Shown here: in pieces, positions 1 through 6,180 of the stretch | Layout: every line of letters begins with the position of its first letter | Numbering within the stretch: position 1 is the first letter of the stretch | From: Actinomycetes bacterium | GTDB taxonomy: Bacteria > Actinomycetota > Actinomycetes > Streptosporangiales > Streptosporangiaceae | Direction of reading: 5' to 3' | DNA: 9,814 bases | NCBI GenBank assembly: GCA_023425615.1 | Contig: JAFACJ010001075.1 | Location: forward strand, 1 to 9,814 | The notes under the pieces: model-generated | Database searches by the model: none | What the model was told of the DNA's origin: nothing | What the model saw: only the letters and a program-made list of their open reading frames with translations | Made by a program: the position numbers and the translations under genes

Positions 1-1304
1 GCGACCGGATGCTCCAGCGTGTCTCCTCCATCCTCGGCTTCGACGCCTCCCGCCTCGACCCGGCGGTCCCGCTCACCGAACTGGGCCTGGACTCCCTGGT
101 CGCGGTCCGCATCAAGAGCGCCATCGAGCACGACCTCGGCCTGACCGTCCCGCCCGCCGTCCTGCTCCAGGGCGCGAGCGTCGACGTCTTCGAGGAGTGG
201 GCGGCAGGGGAGCTGGGACTCGGCGGGACCGCCGAACGCGAGCCAGACACCAGCGGCTACGTGATGCCCCGCGACGCCGCCGAGCGCACCGCCGTCCGCC
301 TGTTCGAGGAGCAGCTCGGCCTGGAGCGGGTGAGCGTCGTCGACGACTTCTTCGCGCTGGGCGGCCAGGAGCACCAGGCCGACCTCATCCACGCCGCCCT
401 CGAAGCCGAGCTGGGCGCGAGGTTCGACCGTGTCGCGCTGTTCGCCGAACCGACCGCCGAAGGCGTCGCCGACGTCATCCGCGCGGTGGAGGAGGAGGCC
501 GCGCGGCAGACCGTCCGCCCCCTGCAACCGCTGGGCTCAGGGCGCCCGTTCTTCGCCGCGCACCCGGCGGGCGGCACCACCGGCTGCTACCGCCAGCTCG
601 CCGAACTGATCGGCACCGCCCAGCCGTTCTACGGCCTGGAGCGCTGGGAGGACGCGCCGAGCGTCGAGGAGCGCGCGGCACGGTACGTCGAGCACATCCT
701 CGCCACCCAGCCGGAGGGCCCCTACCGGCTCGGCGGCTGGTCCTTCGGCGCCACCCTCGCCTACGAGACGGCGCGGCAGCTCACCGCCGCCGGGCACGAG
801 GTGGAGTTCGTGGCGCTGTTCGACGGCGGTGTCCCGCTGCCGACCGACGACGACGAGGACAACCTCGCCAAGCGGTTCGCCGGGTTCGCCGCCTATCTCA
901 CCGAGACGTACGGGACGGAGGTGAAGCTGGAGTACGAGGAACTGGCGGGCAAGAGCGAGGACGAGATGTTCGCGCTCGTCGCCGAACGGACCGCACCCGT
1001 GATGGCGTCGCTCCCTCCGGCCGTCCTCCACCACCAGCTCACCTCGCACCAGGACACCCGCACGCTGGAGAGGTACACCTACCGCCCGTACGACGGCCGG
1101 GTGATCCTCTACAAGGCGCCCCTGCCCACTCCCTGGGCGGTGCAGGACGCGCGTTACATCGACCTCGACGACACCAACGGCCTTGGCCCGCTGTGCCCGC
1201 GGCTGGAGGTCGTCGAGGTGACGGACACCCATCACCTCAATCTGCTGGACCCGCCCGGCGTGCACCTCATCGCCGGGCACCTGGCGGCTGAACTGGCCAG
1301 ATGA
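1..1304 (+). CDS. Type I polyketide synthase (or PKS/NRPS), C-terminal part: ACP, degenerate carrier, thioesterase (5' partial)
   Basis: This is the end of a multidomain assembly-line enzyme. The frame is open to the window edge (first complete codon at base 3) and the visible part opens inside an acyl carrier protein, so the ATG at 9 is internal. Counting that Met as 1, the ACP covers about 1-66 and carries the pantetheine site LGLDSL (Ser29). Residues about 88-160 match a peptidyl-carrier fold (DDFFALGG, then LFAEPT), but the expected GGxS reads GGQE, so Glu121 replaces the serine. From about 168 to the end lies a type I thioesterase: HPAGG oxyanion region, nucleophile in GWSFG (Ser245), likely acid Asp272 in FDGG and base His409 in THHL. 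The thioesterase should release the chain by hydrolysis or cyclisation in the cytoplasm. The CCR gene starts 33 bp downstream, which argues for one operon and an alkylmalonyl extender. The KS and AT domains lie outside the window, so the product cannot be predicted. Confidence 0.9.
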   Translation, partial: DRMLQRVSSILGFDASRLDPAVPLTELGLDSLVAVRIKSAIEHDLGLTVPPAVLLQGASVDVFEEWAAGELGLGGTAEREPDTSGYVMPRDAAERTAVRLFEEQLGLERVSVVDDFFALGGQEHQADLIHAALEAELGARFDRVALFAEPTAEGVADVIRAVEEEAARQTVRPLQPLGSGRPFFAAHPAGGTTGCYRQLAELIGTAQPFYGLERWEDAPSVEERAARYVEHILATQPEGPYRLGGWSFGATLAYETARQLTAAGHEVEFVALFDGGVPLPTDDDEDNLAKRFAGFAAYLTETYGTEVKLEYEELAGKSEDEMFALVAERTAPVMASLPPAVLHHQLTSHQDTRTLERYTYRPYDGRVILYKAPLPTPWAVQDARYIDLDDTNGLGPLCPRLEVVEVTDTHHLNLLDPPGVHLIAGHLAAELAR

Positions 1305-1326
1305 CCGGCAATGGCGCGCCCAAGCT

Positions 1327-1333
1327 GAGGAAG
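1327..1333 (+). promoter_or_regulatory. Ribosome binding site of the CCR gene
   Basis: GAGGAAG sits 4-10 bases before the ATG at 1338, with 7 bases between GAGG and the start. It supports this start codon. No promoter is visible in the 33 bp gap, so translation probably relies on read-through transcription from the PKS gene. Confidence 0.7.
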
Positions 1334-1337
1334 AGAC

Positions 1338-2654
1338 ATGTCTGAACTGCTCCAGGCCGTGATCAACGGCGCCTCCCCCGAGGAGCTGCTCGCCACCGAG
1401 CTTCCCGAATCGTTCCGCGCCGCCCACACCCTGCGCGACGAGGTGGGGATCTTCGAGGGCGAGACCGACAAGGACGTGCGCAGGTCCATGCACGTGGGCG
1501 AGGTCGCCATGCCGGAGATCGCCCCGGACGAGTGCGTCGTGGCGGTCATGTCCGCGGCGATCAACTTCAACACCGTCTGGTCGGCGATCTTCGAGCCGGT
1601 CCCGACGTTCGCGTTCCTGGAGAAGTTCGGCCGCCAGGGCTGGTACGGGGCACGCCACAACCTGCCGTACCACATCCTCGGCTCGGACGCCTCCGGTGTC
1701 GTCGTGCGCACCGGCGTCGGCGTGAAGAACTGGAAGGTCGGCGACAAGGTCGTCATCTCGCCCGCGTACGTGGACGAGGAGGACCACGCCTCCTACGACG
1801 ACGGCATGATGACCGAGTCGCAGCTCGCGTGGGGCTTCGAGACGAACTTCGGCGCGCTCGGCGAGTTCTGCGTCGTCAAGGCCAACCAGCTCATCAAGAA
1901 GCCGGCCCACCTCACCTGGGAGGAGTCGGCGTCCAACACCCTGTGCGCGGCGACCGCCTACCGCATGCTGGTCGGCTCGCACGGCGCGCGGATGAAGCAG
2001 GGCGACATCGTGCTGGTCTGGGGCGGCACCGGCGGCCTCGGCTCCTACGCCACCCAGCTGGTGAAGAACGGCGGCGGCATCCCGGTCGCGGTCGTCGGTT
2101 CCCAGTCGAAGGCCGACCTGGTGCGCCGCCAGGGCGTCGAGCACGTCATCAACCGCAACGAGCTGGGCCTGGGCCCCGAGGGCTTCCGCAACCGCAAGGC
2201 GGGCCGCATCCTCGGCGAGGCGATCCGCGCCCAGGTCGGCGAGGACCCGCAGATCGTCTTCGAGTACCTGGGCGCCGAGACGTTCGGCACCTCGGTGTAC
2301 GTCGCCAAGCGCGGCGGCAAGATCGTCACCTGCGGCTCGTCCACCGGCTACCAGCACCAGTACGACAACCGCTTCCTGTGGATGCGCCTGAAGAGCATCG
2401 TCGGCTCGCACGGCTTCAACTACCACGAGGCGGTGGAGACCAACCGCCTCATCGGCCTCGGCATGATCCACCCGACCCTGTCGAAGGTCTTCGACCTCGA
2501 CGGCGCCGCCGAGGCGACCCGCGCGGTGCAGACCAACCAGCACATCGGCAAGGTCGCCGTCCTGTGCGCCGCTCCGGCCGAGGGCCTGGGCGTGGACGAC
2601 CAGGCGCTGCGCGAGAAGATCGGCGAGGACAGGATCAACCTCTACCGTTCCTGA
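1338..2654 (+). CDS. ccr: Crotonyl-CoA carboxylase/reductase (CCR)
   Basis: CCR is an NADPH-dependent medium-chain dehydrogenase/reductase that reductively carboxylates an enoyl-CoA. Crotonyl-CoA gives ethylmalonyl-CoA, and longer enoyl-CoAs give other alkylmalonyl-CoA extenders. The 438 residues match the family length of about 440-450. The family stretch INFNTVW is at 75-81, WGFETNFG at 165-172, and a Rossmann glycine motif GGTGGLGSYA at 229-238. The CO2-pocket residues described for Kitasatospora setae CCR (Asn81, Phe170, Glu171, His365) appear to correspond to Asn78, Phe167, Glu168 and His358 here, so the enzyme should be active. The loop after the His reads SHGFNY, where I remember SHFANY as common; this may affect acyl-chain size. 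It follows a PKS thioesterase, and no meaA, mcd or ecm gene is in the window, so extender supply is more likely than the ethylmalonyl-CoA pathway of central metabolism. A G-rich hairpin follows the stop codon. Confidence 0.93.
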   Translation: MSELLQAVINGASPEELLATELPESFRAAHTLRDEVGIFEGETDKDVRRSMHVGEVAMPEIAPDECVVAVMSAAINFNTVWSAIFEPVPTFAFLEKFGRQGWYGARHNLPYHILGSDASGVVVRTGVGVKNWKVGDKVVISPAYVDEEDHASYDDGMMTESQLAWGFETNFGALGEFCVVKANQLIKKPAHLTWEESASNTLCAATAYRMLVGSHGARMKQGDIVLVWGGTGGLGSYATQLVKNGGGIPVAVVGSQSKADLVRRQGVEHVINRNELGLGPEGFRNRKAGRILGEAIRAQVGEDPQIVFEYLGAETFGTSVYVAKRGGKIVTCGSSTGYQHQYDNRFLWMRLKSIVGSHGFNYHEAVETNRLIGLGMIHPTLSKVFDLDGAAEATRAVQTNQHIGKVAVLCAAPAEGLGVDDQALREKIGEDRINLYRS

Positions 2655-2667
2655 CTCCCCCGGGTGC

Positions 2668-2691
2668 GGCCCCCGCCTCTGGGGGGGGGCC
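2668..2691. terminator. G/C hairpin between the convergent CCR and PucR genes
   Basis: GGCCCCC (2668-2674) can pair with GGGGGCC (2685-2691) around a 10-base loop. The right side includes an uninterrupted run of nine Gs (2681-2689). There is no T-tract, which is common for actinomycete terminators. The site lies in the 65 bp gap between two converging genes, so it could stop transcription from both sides. This is a pairing-based call only. Confidence 0.5.
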
Positions 2692-2719
2692 GTCGCCGTT
2701 CCGGCGGCCTCGGCGGCCG

Positions 2720-3979
2720 TCAGTAGCGGCGGAGGGAGATCACCTCGCCGACGGCGCGGTGCTCGGCGCGGGGCGCGGGGACGCTGCCCTGCTGGAGGCG
2801 GCGGGCCCGCAGGACGATCTCCAGTTCGAAGCGCAGGTCGGGATCCAGGAGCTGGTCGCCGAACAGCTCCTCCAGCTGCCGCAGCCGGTAGCGGACGGTC
2901 TGCGGATGGACGTGCAGGCGCATCGCCACCTCGTTGGCGTTGCGCCCCGATTGGAGCCAGGCCAGGAGGGTCTCGGCGAGCCGGTCCTGCTGGCTGCTGC
3001 GCAGATGGGACAGCGGGGCCAGGCGGAGCCCGGCCAGCGAGCCCAGCAGCGTCTCGTCCTGGAACAGGATCAGCGTGGACATGTGGTCGACGCACCTGAT
3101 GACGCCGTCGGACTCGATCACCCCGCGCTGGGCGAGGTGGAGCATCTGCCGTGCCAGATGCATGGAGCGGGCGGCCTCGGTGACCGGGACGGTCAGGCCG
3201 ATCACTCCGGAGCAGCCGGCCAGCGCCCGGTCGATGAGCTGGGCGCGGCCGGGCCCGTCGGGGTCGGGGATGATCAGTGACGGCTGGGTGCGGCTCAGGT
3301 CGACCAGCACGTCGGGCGGGAAGGCGGGGGGACGGGTGTCCTGGTGGCGGATGTCCAGGGCGACCGCGGCGACGGTCCGCGGCATCTGCCAGTGCGCGGC
3401 TGCCGCCAGGTCGGCGAGGGCGTCCTGGCCCGGCGACGGCTCGCTGAGCAGCAGGTCGAGCAGGCGCCTGCGGCGGCGCTGCATCTCGCCGGCCGCCGCG
3501 GCGCGGGCCTGGCGGTAGCCCTCTGCGGCGAACTTGGCGATCTCGTTCTGGTGCAGGAAGACGGCCTCGCCCAGCGCGGCGATGACCCGGGGATCCAGGT
3601 CGTAGGCGTTCTCCGAGACCCGGCGCCAGGCGACGAGGCCGCCGATGCGCATGGCGCTCTGCAGGGGGTCGAGGCTGCGGCCCTCATGGGCCTCGCCGCG
3701 GCCGATGGCCTGGAAGAACTCCGCGTCCGGCTGGCCTCCGGAGGAGTCGATGCGGTCGACGAAATGCTGAAGCGCGCGTTCGACGACCGTCTTGAGCATG
3801 ATCGAGTAGGGGCCGTCGCCCCGGGAGTACTCGCGGACCTGGACCTGGATCTCCGTGATGATCTCGTCTGCGAGGGAGCCGAGATGCGGGAGGATGTGCT
3901 CGGCCAGTTCGCGGGGGATTCCCGCCCAGGGGTTTTGATCGGGACGGCTGCGAGCTGCGAGGCTCGCCTCTGCTGTCAC
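2720..3979 (-). CDS. PucR-family transcriptional regulator
   Basis: This is a 419-residue cytoplasmic regulator with the C-terminal helix-turn-helix typical of PucR/CdaR proteins. About residues 344-396 read NANEVAMRLHVHPQTVRYRL followed by LEELFGDQLLDP, the HTH_30 signature. The middle region (about 165-300) resembles the GGDEF-like linker of these proteins, and the N-terminal half (about 25-160) is helical with no recognised ligand pocket. I chose GTG at 3979 because GGAGGT lies six bases before it; the frame stays open to a GTG at 4000, which lacks a comparable site. The gene converges on the CCR gene, 65 bp away, so it may control the neighbouring PKS/CCR operon, but position is the only evidence. 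The gap upstream carries several dyads that could be its operators. PucR-type proteins in actinomycetes act as activators or repressors in metabolism and antibiotic clusters; the effector cannot be read from sequence. Confidence 0.88.
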   Translation of the reverse strand: MTAEASLAARSRPDQNPWAGIPRELAEHILPHLGSLADEIITEIQVQVREYSRGDGPYSIMLKTVVERALQHFVDRIDSSGGQPDAEFFQAIGRGEAHEGRSLDPLQSAMRIGGLVAWRRVSENAYDLDPRVIAALGEAVFLHQNEIAKFAAEGYRQARAAAAGEMQRRRRRLLDLLLSEPSPGQDALADLAAAAHWQMPRTVAAVALDIRHQDTRPPAFPPDVLVDLSRTQPSLIIPDPDGPGRAQLIDRALAGCSGVIGLTVPVTEAARSMHLARQMLHLAQRGVIESDGVIRCVDHMSTLILFQDETLLGSLAGLRLAPLSHLRSSQQDRLAETLLAWLQSGRNANEVAMRLHVHPQTVRYRLRQLEELFGDQLLDPDLRFELEIVLRARRLQQGSVPAPRAEHRAVGEVISLRRY

Positions 3980-3985
3980 GCGGTG

Positions 3986-3991
3986 ACCTCC
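3986..3991 (-). promoter_or_regulatory. Shine-Dalgarno GGAGGT that fixes the PucR start
   Basis: Read on the minus strand, GGAGGT ends six bases before the GTG at 3979-3977. It is a near-perfect site at ideal spacing and falls inside the longer open frame, so that longer version is probably not the translated one. Confidence 0.75.
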
Positions 3992-4144
3992 ATCCGGCAC
4001 TGGGCCCCGCGCGCCTGGGGCTGTCGGTCAAAATCGGCCACTATCGCGGCCTAAGGGGGATTTATTACGGGGGTGTGGGGCAAATCATGTCCTGAGGTGC
4101 CCCAGATCGCCAGTGTAGGTCTGGCGGCGGCCGAGAGCGGACGC

Positions 4145-4169
4145 GTTCCCGTGGCAACTTCCGGGGAAC
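4145..4169. repeat. Inverted repeat GTTCCC / GGGAAC
   Basis: GTTCCC (4145-4150) and GGGAAC (4164-4169) form a perfect 6 bp dyad with a 13-base spacer. It could be an operator or a weak stem. It is the outermost member, on the PucR side, of a cluster of GTTCC/GGAAC elements. Confidence 0.45.
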
Positions 4170-4214
4170 TTTCGGTCTCCAGAGGGTGCTGAGGGCATCG
4201 GCGGTGCGCCGTTC

Positions 4215-4240
4215 CGGTTCCGCGCCGCGTCGCGGAACCG
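4215..4240. repeat. Perfect 10 bp inverted repeat CGGTTCCGCG / CGCGGAACCG
   Basis: The left arm 4215-4224 and right arm 4231-4240 are exact complements around a six-base loop. An outer pair, GTTCC (4211-4215) and GGAAC (4246-4250), nests around them. The DUF202 gene reads leftward into this point, so the hairpin may terminate its transcript; no T-tract follows on that strand. Alternatively it is an operator in the PucR upstream region. Confidence 0.6.
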
Positions 4241-4257
4241 CTGGCGGAACGCTCTTT

Positions 4258-4270
4258 ATCAGATTCTGAT
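4258..4270. repeat. Compact dyad ATCAGA-T-TCTGAT
   Basis: Two perfect 6 bp arms around a single central base, in locally AT-rich DNA, overlap a TGATCA palindrome at 4268-4273. The shape is typical of a dimeric repressor site, but no matching regulator can be named. Confidence 0.4.
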
Positions 4271-4368
4271 CATCAAGGGGAAGTCCTCTCCGGAGTGGTG
4301 TTGCTCTCTCTCGGAGCCGTTCCCTTTTATGGCGAAATCGTTATAAAGGTGTGTCATGTCCGTTTATC

Positions 4369-4378
4369 GGAACGTTCC
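4369..4378. repeat. Perfect palindrome GGAACGTTCC
   Basis: This 10 bp palindrome joins two of the recurrent pentamers head to head, five bases beyond the DUF202 stop codon. It could be a binding site in the gap or part of the 3' untranslated region. Confidence 0.5.
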
Positions 4379-4383
4379 CAAGC

Positions 4384-4737
4384 TCAGTGGAACAGGAGCG
4401 TGACCGACAGCACCAATCCGGCGACGAGCACGAGAGCGGTCAAGACGAGCGCGAACCGTGGTCGCGGCACCGGGCTCTCGGTCCGCAGCGCGCGATCCAC
4501 CCCGCGCCAGTGCCGGTAGGCCAGCACGCTCAGCGTCGCGCCGGTGAGGACGGGCGCCACCGACAGCAGGAGCCGCAGCGCCCCCGGCTCCAGTTGCGGA
4601 CCCAGCTCGGCCAGGGCGACACCGCCGGCGATCAGGGCGAGCGAGGTGCGGATCCAGGCGAGGAACGTCCGCTCGTTGGCGAGGGTGAAACGCGGGTCGG
4701 GTTCAGGTGGGGATTCTGGTGACATGTTCACCATCAT
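4384..4737 (-). CDS. DUF202 (YidH-type) small membrane protein
   Basis: A 117-residue integral membrane protein of unknown biochemical role. The signature near the N-terminus, FTLANERTFLAWIRTSLAL (17-35), is the classic DUF202 start. Three hydrophobic segments follow at about 28-48, 52-74 and 95-115, with the second and third separated by a charged loop (about 75-94, HWRGVDRALR). The length is normal for the family. The exact start is unclear: ATG codons at 4737, 4734 and 4725 are all in frame, and only a weak AGGT lies upstream, so the first is used by convention. The gene is divergent from the histidine kinase gene with 75 bp between their starts. DUF202 genes often occur as adjacent pairs in actinobacteria; here only one copy is visible. 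The stop is followed by the GGAACGTTCC palindrome. Confidence 0.88.
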   Translation of the reverse strand: MMVNMSPESPPEPDPRFTLANERTFLAWIRTSLALIAGGVALAELGPQLEPGALRLLLSVAPVLTGATLSVLAYRHWRGVDRALRTESPVPRPRFALVLTALVLVAGLVLSVTLLFH

Positions 4738-4775
4738 GGGGGCGACCTGGTGCTTTGCGTATGACGATCAATGGC

Positions 4776-4781
4776 TATCGT
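4776..4781 (+). promoter_or_regulatory. Candidate -10 box for the histidine kinase gene
   Basis: TTTGCG (4754-4759) and TATCGT (4776-4781) are spaced by 16 bases on the plus strand. They would start transcription near 4788, about 25 bases before the ATG at 4813. The match to the consensus is loose. If real, it excludes the upstream ATG at 4771 as a start. Confidence 0.25.
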
Positions 4782-4812
4782 CGGAGGTGTCGCGTCGCTT
4801 CCGGGGGGAGAC

Positions 4813-6180
4813 ATGGGACTGCGGCCGCGGTCCATTCGGGCCCGGGGGACACTGGTGGCCACCGTGGTGGCGGCCGTCCTGCTGACCGCGCTGGCCGCGG
4901 TCAGCGACTGGGCACTGCGGACGGTGGTGTACTCCGAGGCCAGGCACTACGCCGACGTGACCGCCGACCGCGTCGCCGGCGGGGTGCGGGCGCACGGCGT
5001 GCAACCGCTGATCGAACCGGGCTCGCGCATCAGCCTCATCCAGGTCATCGACGCCCAGGGCAAGGTGGTCGGGGCGACGGCGGCCGCGACGAAGCTGCCA
5101 CCGCTCACCAAGGTGCGTCCGCCTCCGGGCGTCCGGGAGATGGAGTTCGACCGCTGCTACTTCGACATGGGCTGCTACACGCTGCGGGTGGAGCGGGTCA
5201 CCCAGGCCGCCGACTCCCCGGTCGTGGTGGCGGCGTCGCCGCTGCCCAGGCTGCTGGTCTCCGGGCTCGGCGCCGCCGTCCACTGGGCGATCAGCATCCT
5301 GTCCATCGCGCTGATCGCCTGGCTGAGCTGGCTGGTGATCGGGCGGTCGCTGCGGCCGGTCGAGCGGCTGCGGGAGCAGTACGACGAGATCAGGGCCAGC
5401 CGCGACCCCAGCCTCCGGATCCCCGAGCCCCAGGGCGACGATGAGATCTCCCGGCTGATCCGTAGCGTCAACGGGGCGCTGGAAGAGATGGAGCGGACGC
5501 TGGCCCGGCAGCGCCAGTTCGCCTCCGACGCCTCGCACGAGCTGCGCACCCCGATCGCGGGGCTGCGCGCCAATCTGGAGGACGCGCTGCTGCATCCCGA
5601 CGACACCGACTTCAGGGAGGTGGCCGAGGCGTCGCTGCGGGCCACCGACCGGCTGGAGACGATCATCGCGGATCTGCTGCTGCTGGCCCGGATCGGCGCC
5701 GGCACCGAGTCCCTGGAGAACATCGACCTGAGCGCGCTGCTGCGCGGTGAGGCGCAGCCGGACGTGCGGCTGGAGATCGAGCCGGGACTGTGGGTCCACG
5801 GGGTCAGGAGCCAGCTCGCCAGGGTCATCACCAATCTGCTGGACAACGCGCACCGGTACGGGGCGGGCGAGATCCGGCTGACGGCGTGGAGCCTCGACGG
5901 CGAGTCGGTGATCACGGTGTCCGACGAGGGTCCCGGCATCCCCGAGGCCGACCGGGAGCGGATCTTCGGCAGCTTCACCCGGCTGGACACCGCGCGCAGC
6001 AGGGGGGCGGGGGGCACCGGGCTCGGCCTGGCGATCGCCCGTGAGGTGGCGGTGGCGCACGGCGGCTCTCTGGGCGTGGAGGACACCCAGAGGGGCGCCA
6101 GATTCGTGCTGAGGCTTCCGCTGTCCTCCGGCGAGGAGAACGGCGGGGGCGGGCCTCAGGAGCCGACGGCGATCCGGTGA
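4813..6180 (+). CDS. Sensor histidine kinase, orphan (no adjacent response regulator)
   Basis: A 455-residue membrane-bound two-component sensor. TM1 lies at about 12-32, an extracytoplasmic sensor region at 33-150, TM2 at about 152-177, and a HAMP linker at about 178-230. The HisKA motif FASDASHELRTP carries phospho-acceptor His242. The HATPase has N box NLLDNAHRYG (341-350), G1 DEGPGIPE (371-378), F box IFGSFTRLD (384-392) and G2 GTGLGLAI (401-408), so all catalytic motifs are intact. The sensor region has two cysteines six residues apart (Cys115, Cys121; RCYFDMGCY) that could form a disulfide or bind a ligand. ATG at 4813 is chosen because a purine-rich GGGGGGAG precedes it, though only 2 bases away; an in-frame ATG at 4771 has no visible ribosome site. 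The cognate regulator is not beside it: the upstream neighbour is the divergent DUF202 gene and the downstream one a convergent hydrolase gene whose end overlaps by 25 bp. Confidence 0.92.
   Translation: MGLRPRSIRARGTLVATVVAAVLLTALAAVSDWALRTVVYSEARHYADVTADRVAGGVRAHGVQPLIEPGSRISLIQVIDAQGKVVGATAAATKLPPLTKVRPPPGVREMEFDRCYFDMGCYTLRVERVTQAADSPVVVAASPLPRLLVSGLGAAVHWAISILSIALIAWLSWLVIGRSLRPVERLREQYDEIRASRDPSLRIPEPQGDDEISRLIRSVNGALEEMERTLARQRQFASDASHELRTPIAGLRANLEDALLHPDDTDFREVAEASLRATDRLETIIADLLLLARIGAGTESLENIDLSALLRGEAQPDVRLEIEPGLWVHGVRSQLARVITNLLDNAHRYGAGEIRLTAWSLDGESVITVSDEGPGIPEADRERIFGSFTRLDTARSRGAGGTGLGLAIAREVAVAHGGSLGVEDTQRGARFVLRLPLSSGEENGGGGPQEPTAIR

Larger units (their letters stand above)
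3980..4383. other. Non-coding gap of about 400 bp between the PucR and DUF202 genes
   Basis: I see no supported gene here; open frames crossing it lack ribosome sites and family resemblance. It should hold the leader and promoter of the PucR gene (right to left) and the end of the DUF202 transcript. No convincing -35/-10 pair stands out for the PucR gene. The region is more AT-rich than its surroundings at 4056-4070, 4254-4275 and 4325-4370. Nine copies of the pentamer GGAAC or its complement GTTCC lie between 4145 and 4378, arranged in several dyads listed separately. Confidence 0.6.

Noticed and set aside
2681..2689. Run of nine Gs as a phase-variation tract
   Set aside because: It lies after a stop codon between converging genes, where slippage would not switch any protein; it fits better as part of a terminator stem.
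537..3095. An 852-codon open frame on the minus strand running through the PKS and CCR genes
   Set aside because: It crosses two clearly identified genes and the start of a third, is full of low-complexity Arg/Ala/Gly/Val/Asp runs and has no domain signature. It is a by-product of high GC content.
1532..3280. A 582-codon plus-strand frame over the CCR gene and into the PucR gene
   Set aside because: Arg/Gly/Pro-rich translation with no family resemblance, overlapping the real CCR in another frame.
4301..4330. Plus-strand promoter TTGCTC / TTTTAT
   Set aside because: Spacing is acceptable, but there is no plus-strand gene for another 480 bp and the -10 is poor.
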